Assembly: GCA_014529385.2 (NCBI GenBank)
Contig: CM043944.1
Span: 73,582,884-73,646,883 of the forward strand
Source: Adiantum capillus-veneris
Lineage: Eukaryota; Streptophyta; Polypodiopsida; Polypodiales; Pteridaceae
Length of the DNA: 64,000 nucleotides
Direction of reading: 5' to 3'
Shown: piece by piece, positions 45,477-56,525 of the stretch
Position numbering within the stretch: position 1 is the first letter of the stretch
Layout: the number at the start of each line of letters is the position of its first letter
Translations under genes and position numbers: made by a program
The notes under the pieces: generated by a model
What the model saw: the letters and a program-made list of their open reading frames with translations, nothing else
Told to the model about the DNA's origin: nothing
Database searches by the model: none

Positions 45477-46694
45477 TGTCATAAAATCTAATATCTAACC
45501 AACCCAAATAATTTTTCATATTAAACTGATCATTTAATGTGGGAGAATAAACGGGAACAAGGGTTAGAATATAGACATGTGCTTATGGATCTATCTCAAC
45601 ACGGGGCCAAAGTCAAAGGGTCCAAATGAGAGATAGTATGCCAAAGAGCAATGCCAAAATGGAGCTTAAAGACCTTAGGGTTAGCTTCATTAAAGACCTC
45701 CAAAGGTTAATGTTAAAAGTCCTTAGACCTTAGTAAATCTAGGGATGTGCTTGAGGTGGAAACCCGGCCCAAGCTTGAGATACTTCTCGTGCTTGCTGAC
45801 TAAGGTGCTTGTCGTACTTGCTAACTAAGGTTCTTGAGATGCTTGTCATGCTTGCTAACTAAGGTGCTTGAAGTGCTCCATGACTAAGGTTCTTGAGGGG
45901 CTTAAGATGTTCCAAAAGTCAATCAAGATCCCTACTCAAAAAAAAAGGGGGGGGGGGGGGGGGCGCGAGCCCAAATTGTAGGGTCGTGAGTGAGAACACA
46001 CACCCTCACACAAGGCAACAAGGACACATGTCAAATGCTCTCCATGTTGCCCTCATAAGGTTCCTAAAGCCTATTGGTTGGCCTCTAAAGGGGTCCAATG
46101 AGATTTTAGCTTATTAATTAATTGTTTATGCATTTATTCAAGCCCTCTCTCTCAAAGGGGTAAGAAGGAAACTTGTCTTAATACTAGCATGGTTGCTTGA
46201 TATGACTAAAGCATGTGATTGGCTAAGCTTGTAGGGGTCCAATCAAATCCAAGCTCGAGCTACAAGGAGGGGTCAACCAAAGCAAGCTAGGGGTGTGCTT
46301 GGGGGGTATACTCTCTCACACACCCTCACAAGCTCATAAGCTCATTCTCACTTGGTGAAAGTGCAAGAAATCCATCTCCTTCTCTAAGCTTGTTGAGAAG
46401 TTGAGAACCTACACCAACACTCTTGGCTATGGAATGCAAATCCAACCAAAAGCCATGCTTCAATGCTTAAGCTTTCCATATTCTTCATCTTCATTACTAT
46501 GTTATTATGCTATGCTAAGCAAGAAGAGTGATGATAAGTGAGGCACTATTTCTTTCTCATATGCTACTTCTTCTTCCCCTTCCCTATCCTCATTCCCCAC
46601 TAGCTCTCTCCACCTTCGAAGGTGTTTGAGGCTTTGGGACTAAGGCTGGGGATGGTTAACGCTTTTACAAAGTTTATTTTATCACAGTTACTCC
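45477..46694 (+). repeat. 5' LTR of element B
   Basis: It aligns with 50344-51385 but holds two blocks absent there (about 45541-45640 and about 46250-46345). A homopolymer A/G run at 45938-45963 replaces a short G run in the partner. It contains four or five short reiterations of a GTGCTTGxxGTGCTTGCTAAC-like unit followed by TAAGG (45780-45900), also seen in the other LTR. Confidence 0.8.
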
Positions 46695-46876
46695 CTTGAT
46701 TGAAAAATTGAGGCTTCATGTCCAAGGCTATGTTGACAAAGAAGATTTCTTCATTTGTCCTCTCAAACATGAAGATGTCATCCTAGGGGCACCATGGTTT
46801 TACCATATGGCTGTTAATGTAAAGTTCCCTGAAAGAAGGTTGTATTTTAAGTACAGGTAAAAGAACATGTACATAG
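46695..46876 (+). pseudogene. Protease C-terminal half of element B
   Basis: The translation includes KHEDVILGAPWFYHMAVNV, the conserved C-terminal retropepsin motif, and then a stop near 46860. The catalytic D-S/T-G half is missing because the sequence begins right after the LTR. Confidence 0.7.
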
Positions 46877-48005
46877 ATGCTAATGAGCCTGGCTGTATCA
46901 TATCCCCTTGTAAATTCTCCTGCTTTTGACAAATCACTAAAAAGCTCATTTTTTGCGTACATGATTTTTATTGAACAATCCATAAAAGGTCCTAATGTTT
47001 TATCAAATAAAAATGATAGTAATCAAGAAGAGTTAGACTTGTCTACTTTTCTAAATGGATTCCAGGATGTTTTTATCGATGATATCCCTACAGACTTACC
47101 TCCAAAAGAAGGGGATGATGACCATCAAATTGAGCTCCTACCAGGAAGCTCATAGCCTAACAAGCCTCCTTATCCAGTTTCCCAAGCACGACAAGAGGAG
47201 ATCATGAAGCAAGTACAAGAATTGGTAGACAAAGCGATGGTGAGGCCTAGCTCCTCTCGCTTTTGTTCTCTAGTTATTTTAGTGCAAAAGAAAGATGGTA
47301 CATACCGCATGTGTGTGGACTATCGATCACTAAACCATATCATTATTAAAAACAGATTTCTCATACCGTGGGTAGAATATATGTTTGATAAGCTACAAGG
47401 TTTGACTTACTTTCATAGGATTGACCTTAAATGTGGCTCTCATCAAATAAGGATAGTGAATGAAGATATCGTAAAGACCGCGTTCCGTACAATGTTTGGT
47501 CTTTATGAGTATCTTGTCATGCCTTTTGGTGTGACAAATGCTCCAGCCACATTCAATCATTTAATGAAAAAAATCTTTAGACCCTACCAAAAATTCAATG
47601 GAGTGTTCTTTGATGATATCATCGTCTATTCCAAGTCCTTGGAGGAGCACAAGCAACATCTCCATGTAATTTTTCAAGCTTTAAGGGAGAACAAGCTTTT
47701 TATCAATCAAAAGAAGAGTGAATTTTTTCTTCAAGAGATTTAATACTTAGGTCATATTATCTCTCAATATGGTATCCGTATGGATCCATCAAAATTGGAG
47801 GTAATAAAAGCATGGCCTAATCCAAGGAATCTACATGAGCTAAGAAGCTTTATTGATATGTGTGCATACTATAGACGCTTCATAGAAAAATTCTCTCAAA
47901 TAGAAGGACCATTGCATGACTTAACAAAGAAGAATGTCAAGCACTCATGGACCGCTAAAGAGCAAAATGATTTCGACAAGCTCAAGAGAAGCTTACCTCC
48001 CAACA
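46877..48005 (+). pseudogene. Reverse transcriptase of element B
   Basis: Motifs in order: QELVDKAMVRPSSSRFCS, QKKDGTYRMCVDYRSLN, FHRIDLKCGSHQIRI (first catalytic Asp), YLVMPFGVTNAPATF, FFDDIIVYSKSLEEH (the two catalytic Asps, intact), and after a stop at 47741 YLGHIISQYGIRMD and LRSFIDMCAYYRRFI. It is a Ty3/gypsy RT with an intact active site but several frame interruptions, including stops near 46929 and 47153 in the upstream linker. It would copy element RNA into cDNA inside virus-like particles. Confidence 0.9.
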
Positions 48006-48519
48006 AGTCCTTATGCTTGCGGATCTCTCTAAACCATTTGAGGTCCAATGTGATGCTTGTGGTGATTGCCTTGGAGCAGTATTGCTTCAGGAAGGGCACG
48101 CCATAGCATATGAGAATCAAAGGCTCAATTTCAATGAACGGGTCTCGGGCATATATGAAAAAGAGTTTTTAGCTATTCTACATTCCCTAGACACATGGAA
48201 GCACTATCTATTGGGGACTCCATTTATTTTGTGAACGGACCACCAAAGTCTCAAGTACTACATGACACAAACCAAGATTTCTGGCAAACAAATGAGGTGG
48301 GAAAATTTTCTTTCGCACTTTTATTGTTATATTGCTCACATTGCTGGTAAGTACAATCAAGTGGTAGATGCACTTTCACGACGACCAAGGGTCAATGCGG
48401 TGTCTATAGCAACTCACAATGATCTATCTTCTACAATAGATGAGTATGCTACTGACCTTGACTTTAAAGACATATTGTCAGCCCTTGCATTGGGAAGAAA
48501 GAAGAACCATTCACCTTGA
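48006..48519 (+). pseudogene. RNase H of element B
   Basis: After a frameshift near 48000 the sequence reads FEVQCDACGDCLGAVLLQ, YEKEFLAILHSLDTWKHYLL, a stop at 48232, then TDHQSLKYYMTQ and YNQVVDALSRRP. All four catalytic acids of a Ty3 RNase H are present (D, E, D, D). Confidence 0.85.
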
Positions 48520-49934
48520 AGGATGGTTATCTTCTCCATGGCAACAGGCTATGTGTTACCTACTCCCTTCGTAAGAAAGTCATGTATGAATCCCATGCTC
48601 CTCCCTATGCGGGGCAGAGAGGCATTCAACCTACTCTCCGAGGAGTAGAGACGTACTTCTATTGGCCTACCATGAAAGTAGGCATACAAGAATATGTTTC
48701 AAAATGTGTGGTATGCCAAAAGACCAAGTATGATAGAGGGAAGCAACCTGGGTTACTCCAGCCATTGCCAATCCCTAATTCACCATGGGAAAGTATATCC
48801 ATGGATTTGTGGTATGCCAAAAGACCAAGTATGATAGTGGGAAGCAACCTGGGTTACTCTAGTCATTGCCAATCCCTAATTCACCATGGAAAAGTATATC
48901 CATGGATTTTATCTTTGGATTACCCAAGTCTATCCATGGGAATATAGAAATATGGACAAAATTTGACAGGTTTAGCAAGCAAGCACACTTTATTCCTATC
49001 AAAAAGACTATTAAGGCACACCAAATGGCAACCCTCTTCGTATATCAGATTTTTAAACACCATGGATTTCCAACATCCATCGTGTCAGATAGAGATCCTA
49101 GAATGACCAGTAATTTTTAGAAAGGTCTCTTTGAAAATCTAGTTACAAGATTGAATTTCTCTGTGGCCTATCACCCACAAACAGATGGCCAAAGTGAGAT
49201 AGCCAACCTTACAAGTCTCGATCTACTAAAGACTTATGCTACAAAAGTAGATCAACACTCACAATGGGAGAAGTATTTACTCCTTGCAGAGTATGTATAT
49301 AATAATATTGTCCATACTACTATTGGAAATGCACCTTTTGAGATCATAGAGGGAAGACCTAAAAGTCCCTTGCTACTTAAAGTACATGGGAAGATCTTCG
49401 TTGCTAATAAGTATAGCCCGTGACCTACAAGAATCTTTCCAAAAGATTAAGGAGGCTATATCCATCTCTCAACAAAGGCAAAAGGTTGTTGCTCATAAGC
49501 ACAAAAGGGCCATAACGTTCAAAGAAAATGATTGGGTCTTACTGAAGTTTCCCAAGGCTCGATTAAGGCAAACGACGGTCAAAAATCCTACGGGCCACCA
49601 AAAGTATTATGCTAAAATAGCAAAAAGATACTATGGTCCTTTTCAATTTTTGAAGCCAATCAATGACATGGCTTATCAACTCAAGTTACCCAACCATTGG
49701 CTCATGCAAAATTCTCTTCATGCCAGCCTATTTAAGCCCTACAAAGGAGATCCGCCAAGAGAACCATTTATTGAAGACCCACCAGAGACCGAAGATCAAG
49801 AAGAGGTGCTACAACCCGAAGCTATCCTTCGGCATGAGGACACGGTACTACGACATGGTAAGATTATCCAACGGTATTTTATTAAGTTTAAAATTTATCC
49901 TTTTGAAGATGCTAGATGGATGCAAGGAATATAG
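48520..49934 (+). pseudogene. Integrase with GPF motif and chromodomain-like C-terminus of element B
   Basis: The zinc-binding part (ESHAPPYAGQRG, FYWPTM, CVVCQKTK) is followed by the core: SMDFIFGLPKS, IVSDRDPRMTSNF and HPQTDGQSEIAN supply the D, D and E. A 101-bp tandem duplication (48707-48908) shifts the frame between zinc finger and core, and a stop lies near 49118. The C-terminal domain has KRYYGPFQFLKPI (GPF/Y motif), LHASLFKPYKGDPP and finally AILRHEDTVLRHGKIIQRYF with FKIYPFEDARWM, which matches the end of a chromodomain. This places element B in the chromovirus lineage, whose chromodomains are thought to guide insertion into chromatin. Confidence 0.85.
48707..48908. repeat. 101-bp tandem duplication inside integrase of element B
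   Basis: TGTGGTATGCCAAAAGACCA begins at 48707 and again, with one difference at its first base context, at 48808. The two copies differ by only a few bases. The length is not a multiple of three, so it breaks the frame. Confidence 0.9.
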
Positions 49935-50343
49935 CTTAAGGATAATATGAACCTTGTCGATGCTTACAATGCTACATTAGAGTAAGAAAATATAAATGTT
50001 TCTTTTAAATGCTCAATGTTTTTGTCTTATAAGACTAATTCTCTTTTTCTTGTGCACAAATTTAAGTAGTATGCATGCTTAAAATCATGTATGTGTTGAC
50101 GACGTCTCTCAAACACCAAGTAGAAATTGTCATTCTACTTTGGAACTATGATATGGACTAAAGAGCAGACATGCTTGCGGCAGCTAAGTCTCCCAATATT
50201 CAAATGTATTAGTCATCCATCTTGGAATGATGTCGTAGGGTAAAAAGGGATCCTCTACCCGCTAAGAAACATCGACTAATGACTAAGGCTTTATCTTTTC
50301 TACCTCATAGTCGAGGACGACTATGATATCTAGAGAGAGGTAA
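49935..50343 (+). other. 3' untranslated region and polypurine tract of element B
   Basis: No coding sequence. It ends TCGAGGACGACTATG, then CTAGAGAGAGGTAA directly before the LTR; the purine run is a plausible polypurine tract. Confidence 0.65.
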
Positions 50344-51385
50344 TGTCATAAAATCTAATATCTAACCAACCCAAATGGTTTTCTTGTATTAAACTGATCA
50401 TTTAATGAGAGATGGTATGTCAAAGAGCAATGCTAGAATGGAGCTTAAAGACCTTAGGATTAGCTTCATTAAAGACCTCCAAAGGTTAGTGTTAAAAGTC
50501 CTTAGAACTTAGGCAAGCTAGGGATGTGCTTGAGGTGGGAACCTGGCCCAAGCTTGAGGTGCTTGTCGTGCTTGCTGACTAAGGTGCTTGTCGTGCTTAC
50601 TGACTAAGGTGCTTTAGGTGATTTATGACTAAGGTGCTTCAGGTGCTCCATGACTAAGGTGCTTGGGGGGCTTAAGGTGTTCCAAAAGTCAATCAAGATC
50701 CCTACTCAAGGGGGGGCGAGCCCTAATTGTAGGGGCATGAGAGAGAGCACACACACCCTCACACAAGGCAAGCCTAGTCTAACGAAGCAACAAGGACCCA
50801 TGTCAAGTTCCTCTCCATGTTGCCCTCATAAGGTGCCTAAAGCCTATTGGTTGGCTTCTAAAGGGGTCCAATGAGATATTATCTTATTAATTAATTGTTT
50901 ATGCATTTATTCAAGCCCTCTCTCTCAAAGGGGTAAGAAGGACACTTTTCCTAATACTAGCATGGTTGCTTGACATGACTAAAGCATGTGATTGGCTAAG
51001 CTCGTAGGGGTCCAATAAAATTGAAGCTTGAGCTACATCTCACTTGGTGAAAGTGTAAGAACTCCATCTCCTTCTCTAAGCTTGTTGAGAAGTTGAGAGC
51101 CTACACCAACAATCTTGGCTATGGAATGCAAATCCAACCAAGAGCCATGATTCAATGCTTAAGCTGGCCATCTTCTTCATCTTCATTACGATGCTATTAT
51201 GCTATGCTAAGCAAGAAGAGTGATGATAAGTGAGGAACTATTTCTTTCTCATATGTTATTTCTTCTTCCTCTTCCCTATCCTCATTCCCCGCTAGCTCTC
51301 TCCACCTTCGAAGGTGTTTGAGGCCTTGGACTGAGGGCGAGGATGGTTAATTCTTTTACAAATTTTATGTTATACTCGTGACTCA
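50344..51385 (+). repeat. 3' LTR of element B
   Basis: 1,042 bp, from TGTCATAAAATC to CTCA. It is shorter than the left LTR through two missing blocks, and many substitutions separate the copies, so the insertion is old. Confidence 0.8.
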
Positions 51386-52320
51386 TGAAGATTTCCATCT
51401 TCATTGCATCGCCTAGGTCACAAGGAACACAAAGATTGTAATGTACTACGTCTCTCTGTATGGGAAAATCAAAATTCAAAACCCTATTGGAGGGGGGACC
51501 GCCAGCTCCAAGTGAATCTAGTCCTCAACTGTTGTCATGTCCTCTAATTCTCTCTCTTGAAAAAGTATTGTTCATGCCAAGTTAATCAAGTATAATGGTT
51601 ATGTTGCTACCGCTAATTAAGTTCACCCTCTATGTTCTCATAAAAATGCTCACTACAGTTCTCTTAATTCCGCTATTCTCAATGTTCATAGGCCATTTCC
51701 ATTACAAAGGTGATGTGCTTGCGGTGCAACATATGGCTCTAAGGGTAGGAAGTCCGATTGATGTTCTTCCTCTTGTGGATTCTATCATTGAGAAGATGTA
51801 GGTGCAGGCATACATAAATGGAGGAGCTCAGATTTGCATCATGACAGAAGCGGCTATGAGAGATGTAGGTGTCAAGGCAGTGGCTAAGTCAAATGTGCAT
51901 ATGAGGATGGACAATCGTGCTAAGGCTAGGTGTTTAGGCGTGGCTCAAGACGTGAGGGTAAAGGGAATGGGAATAGAGTGCCTTATTGACTTTTTTATGA
52001 TAAAGGCAGGCAACAATGTTTACCTTATAATCTAGGGGAGGTCATGGCTACTTGCAATAGGGGCCAAGCGGGTCTAGGAGAGCAGGGTGTTTACCTTGCC
52101 TGACAAAGAGAAGGGAAGATAGATAGTGTTGGTGGATCTAAAGACCAAAGGGAGCCATTTCCACCCTATGGCGGCAAGAGATGAAGATGACACATCAACA
52201 AGCTATGAGTATGAGACCAAGATGGCCTATGATGAGGGTTACACCAATAGAGAGGAACAGAAGAGCAAGGACGGCATATTAAAGATGGATTTCGATCTGT
52301 TGGTTTTACCATAGATGATT
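51386..52320 (+). pseudogene. Zinc-knuckle remnant and protease of element C
   Basis: Just after the nested element comes LHRLGHKEHKDC, the second half of a CCHC knuckle. Further on VLAVQHMALRVGSPIDVLPL, a stop near 51799, and VQAYINGGAQICIMTEAAMRDVGV form a retropepsin N-terminal half in which the catalytic D-x-G-A loop has become NGGA. LIDFFMIKAGNNVYLII and a stop follow. Both interruptions and the lost Asp show decay. Confidence 0.65.
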
Positions 52321-53350
52321 CTCATGCAAAAGAAGGTATGCAGCCTCATTTTTGTGGCATAGGTGTAGAGGAGGTGGTTGGTATGTTGAGTGAAGATCTC
52401 ACCAAGCAAGAGAAAGAGAGTTATGTTCAGCTATGTGCATCATATCCTAATTTTTTTGCAACGGAGTACAAGGATTTATGAGGGGTGAAAGGCGTGAAGT
52501 AAAAGATTATACTCAAAGAGAGGTGTAATCTGAAGGTGCAAGCACTAAGAAGGCTGGGGGAGATCCAAAAGGAAGCCCTTTGGCAAGAGATCAATAAGAT
52601 TTTGAATGTAGCTATAATCCATCATGTAAAGGATTCGGAGTGGGTTTCACATGTTGTCATCACTCCAAAGAAGAATGAAAAGTAGAGAGTGTGTGTTGAT
52701 TACAAGCCGTTGATTAATGCTACGGAGCAGAATCACTACTCTTTGCCGTTCTAGGATGAAATCTTGAGCCAGGTAGTAGGTCATGAAAGATATTTGATTA
52801 TAAATGGAATTTTGAGGTATTTCTAGATAGGTATGGCTTTTGAGGATCAACTGAAGACTACCTTTAGTTCTCCTTGGGGGTGTTTTTCCCACCACAGGAT
52901 GCCTTTTGGTTTGATGAATGTATATTCTATTTTTAAGGATTGGATGAACGGGGTGTTTGGGCCGTACTTGGGGAAGTTTATTAGGGTGTTTATGGATGAT
53001 ATTGGATGCTAAAATTCTATGTCGGAGCATCTATCAAAGCTACAGTTCTGTTTGTAGAGACTCGATGAGGAGGGTGGTCAATTGAAAAAGAGAAAACTGG
53101 CATAGCCTTGTGCTCAGTTCTTGGGTCATGTAGTATCACAAAATGGGATAGAGGCCGACCTAGATAACGTGAAGGCTCTAGTGTTGATGGAGCCCTCGTC
53201 AAGTGCTCAAGGTTTGGCTTCATTTGTACATACACAAAAGTATTTGTCGCGGTTTTTTTGGATGCTCTTGCAATATGTGTATCCTCTTCAAAACAGGGCT
53301 CAATAGGCTCATGGTTTTTTTTGGGATGAAGAAGCATAGGAGGCCTTTCA
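52321..53350 (+). pseudogene. Reverse transcriptase of element C
   Basis: Scattered motifs in mostly one frame with many stops: WVSHVVITPKKNEK, RVCVDYKPLINATEQNHYSL, FSHHRMPFGLMNVYSIFKDW, KFIRVFMDDIG (the DD pair present), CAQFLGHVVSQNGIEADLDN and an HTQKYLSRFF remnant. At least seven stops are visible. It is an ordinary Ty3/gypsy RT in advanced decay. Confidence 0.75.
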
Positions 53351-53800
53351 TAGGGTGAAAGAAATTCCTTGTCAGCTATCGATAGTGTGTCCTCCAAACC
53401 GGGAGAATGATTCCTATGTTGCCATGACGGTAGGTATGGTTGCTATTACAACGACGTTGTTGCAGAAGGTAGGAAGGAGCTACAAGCCCATCTACTTTGA
53501 GAGCAGGGTAAGAAGTCCTGAAGAGATTACCTACATTGAAGCGGAGCTATGGGTGATGGCCTTAGTTTTTGCATGCCGAAAGTTTAAATTACACTTGATT
53601 GTTTGCATTTTTTATGTGTTGACGTTTAATAATCTACTACCTAAATTGGTGTTGCATTTGAAGCCATGGAAGAGTATTATGAAGTGGGTGCTAGAGTTGC
53701 AAGAAATCGAGTTCGAGTTCAAGATTGACCATACCAACCGGTTCCACTTAGAAGACATGTTGGTCAATAGGGGTGAAAAGTTGCCAATAAACCCAAGGGT
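53351..53800 (+). pseudogene. RNase H (first, gypsy-type) of element C
   Basis: The open stretch includes YKPIYFESRVRSPEEITYIE, AELWVMALVFACRKFKLHLI, LPKLVLHLKPWKSIMKWVLE and IEFEFKIDHTNRFHLEDMLV. The order matches a gypsy RNase H, but several catalytic acids are not evident at the expected places. Confidence 0.6.
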
Positions 53801-54060
53801 AGTACGAGAAAAAACTAGGGAGGACCCAGATTCGAAAGGGGCTTTTGTGATGTGGCTCGATGGTGCGTACAGAAGGGTGGTGCAAAAGGCAAGAGGCGGT
53901 GTGGTAAGGTTATGTTTTCTGAAACTTATGAACTTTATGATGTCCACACCAACAATGAGGCAGAGTACCTCACTCTTCATTTGGGTCTAAAGCAGTGCGT
54001 GGAATCTGGAATTTCTAAGCTAGAAGTGAAAGATGATGCCTTGTTGGTTATCAAGTAGCT
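53801..54060 (+). pseudogene. Archaeal-type RNase H (second) of element C
   Basis: FVMWLDGAYR, a frameshift near 53880, then MFSETYELYDVHTNNEAEYL, GLKQCVESGISKLEVKDDAL and LVIK match the archaeal-type RNase H signature (DG..., NNEAEY, a D-x-LVI segment). This additional domain between RNase H and integrase is established for Tat-group plant Ty3/gypsy elements. A stop ends it at about 54056. Confidence 0.75.
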
Positions 54061-54730
54061 TTTGAGCTAGTGGCAAGTAAAGAGGGATTCCCTTAAGCAT
54101 TGGTTTTTCTCCATTAAGAAGCTGTTAAAGTTGTTTGAAACGGTCCAGTTTAAGCATGTCAAGAGGGAGCATAACAGAGGCAGATCAGCTAGCTAGTAGT
54201 CGAGTATAAGTGAATGCTACAGGTTTGTATGTGGCACCAGCCACTTATATGGGAAGAGAACCTTGAAGGAGATAGATGACTTTTTTAGCACGGTTCAGTG
54301 TCGAGAAATTTTGTCCACCAAGCTACACAGGAGGAGGATTGTTCAAAAGGCTAGTAGGTTTACTCTGATAGGTGAAGACTTGACAATATATGGTTGAGAC
54401 GGAGTGCTGAGGAGAGTGCTTTACAAGGAGGAGATTGGTGTGATCTTAGAGCAGTGTCACGAGGAAATCGAGCATCAAGGCAAAAACCAAGTACTTTTTT
54501 TAGTTCTTAGAGCTGGTTTCTGGTGGCCTTCTATTGTGCGGGATGTGCACTATTGGTGCAAGACATGCCATGAGTGTTAAACCATGGGTGAAAGACAACT
54601 GGTAGCCGAGTCACAAGGGGCAATCATAGCCCAGAATGCTTTTGAAAAGTGGGGCCATTGGTCCACTCCCTAAGTCAGCAAGCGGTAAGAAGTACATCGT
54701 GGTAGCCATTGATTACCCCACCAGAAGCCA
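54061..54730 (+). pseudogene. Integrase N-terminus of element C, truncated
   Basis: VILEQCHEEIEHQGKNQ, LRAGFWWPSIVRDVHYWCKT and CHEC give the H2C2 zinc-binding domain, and VVAIDYPTRSH is the start of the catalytic core near 54700. The core is then lost. Several stops lie in between. Confidence 0.7.
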
Positions 54731-55169
54731 TTAAAAAAACACAAGATCCATTCATGACCACATAAAAATTTTGTGATGCATACATGACCAAGATGTTATC
54801 CAAAGGAAGAAACGAAGCTTAAGGAAACCACATCATCACATTCAAGGGGGAGGAACATTATCGGTCACTTCTTCCTCTACTTCCAAGTGCCATACACTGG
54901 AAGACTTGAGCATCTTTCCATGGTCTATTGCTTCAACAAAGCTCGGACCACTTGTGCCAAGCCATGACACCCTCCTAGTTGATGTTTTCATAAAGACAAA
55001 AGGAATAGCAAAAGCAACAACATCATCAATGTCACAACAATAGAAGGACAATGAATAATTGAAGATACAGAGGAGCAATTTATCGTGTAATAGATGAAGA
55101 CCAACATGAAGACCAAGACGAATGAACCACACATTTTGTGTATGAGTTTGATAATGATGTGTGAAACGA
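54731..55169. other. Junction between element C and the copia remnant
   Basis: The plus frame from about 54845 to 55050 (GTLSVTSSSTSKCHTLEDLS) is protein-like but not recognised. No LTR edge is evident. The minus-strand 220-codon frame that crosses this region is antisense to the copia RT and was not called. Confidence 0.35.
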
Positions 55170-55784
55170 CAAGAAGATATAAAGTGTGGAAATGTAAGAA
55201 AGCTTTGTATGGGTTGAAGCAATCTCTTCGTGCTTGGTAAGAGAAAGTTGACACTCATTGGGTTAAACGAGTCTTTCACAACAATCCAATGAAAAGCACT
55301 TTGTATGTAAAGCTTGACGGTGATGTACTTCTCACCGTCGTTCTTAATGTTGATGATTGGTTGATCACCGGACCGAATGAGACACATATTGCTGAATTTA
55401 AGGTTGATTTGAATGCTACTTTCAAGATGAAAGATTTGGAATTGTTGCATCATTACTTGGGTATACAGATTAAGAAGTGTGATGGTGATATTGCCTTGTG
55501 TCAAACAAGCTACGTAGAGACGTTACTATGTAAGTTTGGACTTGAGGATTGCAAGCCTATTGCTACTCCCATGGAAACAGGTATGAAGTTGAATCTTCAT
55601 GATGTTGGTGATCCTGCCAATGTCACTCTTTACCAAACTTTTGTTGGATGCCTTATTTATGTATGCAATACGAGGCCGGATATTCAGTTTGCAGTCTCAC
55701 ATGTTAGGAAATTTATGCATAGCCCATGTCAAGAGGATTTTTTGCTACTCGATTGTCACTTTAAATCTTGGCTTGTTTTATCCC

Positions 55785-55786
55785 GG

Positions 55787-55818
<32 letters not shown>

Positions 55819-55826
55819 AGGGGGGG
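55785..55826. repeat. Poly(G) run
   Basis: About 40 G residues interrupted by two A residues. It sits inside copia coding sequence and shifts the frame. Confidence 0.9.
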
Positions 55827-55995
55827 TCATTGCTACCATATTTATATGTTTTTCTAGACTCAAATTGGGCTAGTTGTTATGACAGGCGAGTGTCCATAAG
55901 TGGTTTTTGTTTCATGCTCGTCAGTTCATGCATATCATGGTTGAGCAAGAAGCTACCTACTGTGGTCACTTCTAGTCGTGAGGTTGAGTACATCC

Positions 55996-56317
55996 TGTTA
56001 GGAATGGATCGTGCTAACTATGGTGGATGAAAGAGAAACATAGCGTCAATGTGTGAGTGTGTGTGTGTAAGCAAGGTTATCACTCAAGTGAATTAGGTTC
56101 CAAGATAGAATTAGCTTGGACTCATAAACACAATCTTGAGTATTGACTTAGCTTAGCACAAGCTCACCATAGACAAGCATGTAGTGCAAAATAGAGTTGT
56201 GTTTATTCATTCATGAAATGAGCTTTAAGTAGCTCTACAGCCTTGCTCCACAGTATGTGGGATAAATCCACTCTCTTCTCCTTGACTCACACCTTAGGAC
56301 AAAGCTCACACTTTACA
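55996..56317 (-). repeat. LTR of the miniature element (3' LTR on the minus strand)
   Basis: 322 bp, nearly identical to 57372-57691. Differences include two extra bases in a GT run and a few substitutions. Confidence 0.9.
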
Positions 56318-56319
56318 AT

Positions 56320-56330
56320 CCTCCCCTTGA
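56320..56330 (-). other. Polypurine tract of the miniature element
   Basis: On the minus strand TCAAGGGGAGG precedes the LTR start TGTAAAG by two bases. Confidence 0.8.
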
Positions 56331-56374
56331 GGTTTGGACTATGACAAGATACTGAAGATGCATGATCCACACAG

Positions 56375-56525
56375 GCTAACAAAATCCACATAGGATGGTG
56401 ATATCCACACAAGAAAATAAAGTCCACAAAGGATGGTGATATCCACACAAGATGGTAAAATCCACACAAGAAAAATCCACAAAGGATGGTGATGTCCACA
56501 CAGGATGATAAGATCCACACAGGAA
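56375..56525. repeat. Minisatellite inside the miniature element
   Basis: ATCCACACAAG or AGG followed by ATGGTGAT or a shorter spacer is repeated seven to eight times with irregular unit lengths. Confidence 0.8.

Larger units (their letters stand above)
45477..51385 (+). mobile_element. Chromovirus (Ty3/gypsy) nested in element C (element B)
   Basis: Two direct repeats beginning TGTCATAAAATC, at 45477 and 50344, bound an internal region with a protease C-terminus, RT, RNase H, integrase and a chromodomain-like end. The right LTR ends CTCA and is followed by TGAAG (51386-51390). The same TGAAG occurs at 45470-45474, two bases before the left LTR, and is a good candidate target duplication. 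Primer-binding site, gag and the first half of protease are missing between the left LTR and 46695, so this is an internally deleted copy. Confidence 0.85.
44251..54730 (+). mobile_element. Degraded Ty3/gypsy element with two RNase H domains (element C)
   Basis: Gag lies at 44251-45474 and, after a nested insertion (element B), a zinc-knuckle remnant, protease, RT, RNase H, archaeal-type RNase H and integrase N-terminus lie at 51386-54730. The join makes sense: the left part ends within a gag C-terminal region and the right part continues with a GHKEHKDC half-knuckle. An extra archaeal-type RNase H is known from the Tat group of plant Ty3/gypsy elements. Almost every domain contains stops. 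Neither LTR is securely identified. Confidence 0.7.

Noticed and set aside
54842-55504. 220-codon minus-strand frame
   Set aside because: It is antisense to recognisable copia RT sequence and has no motif of its own.
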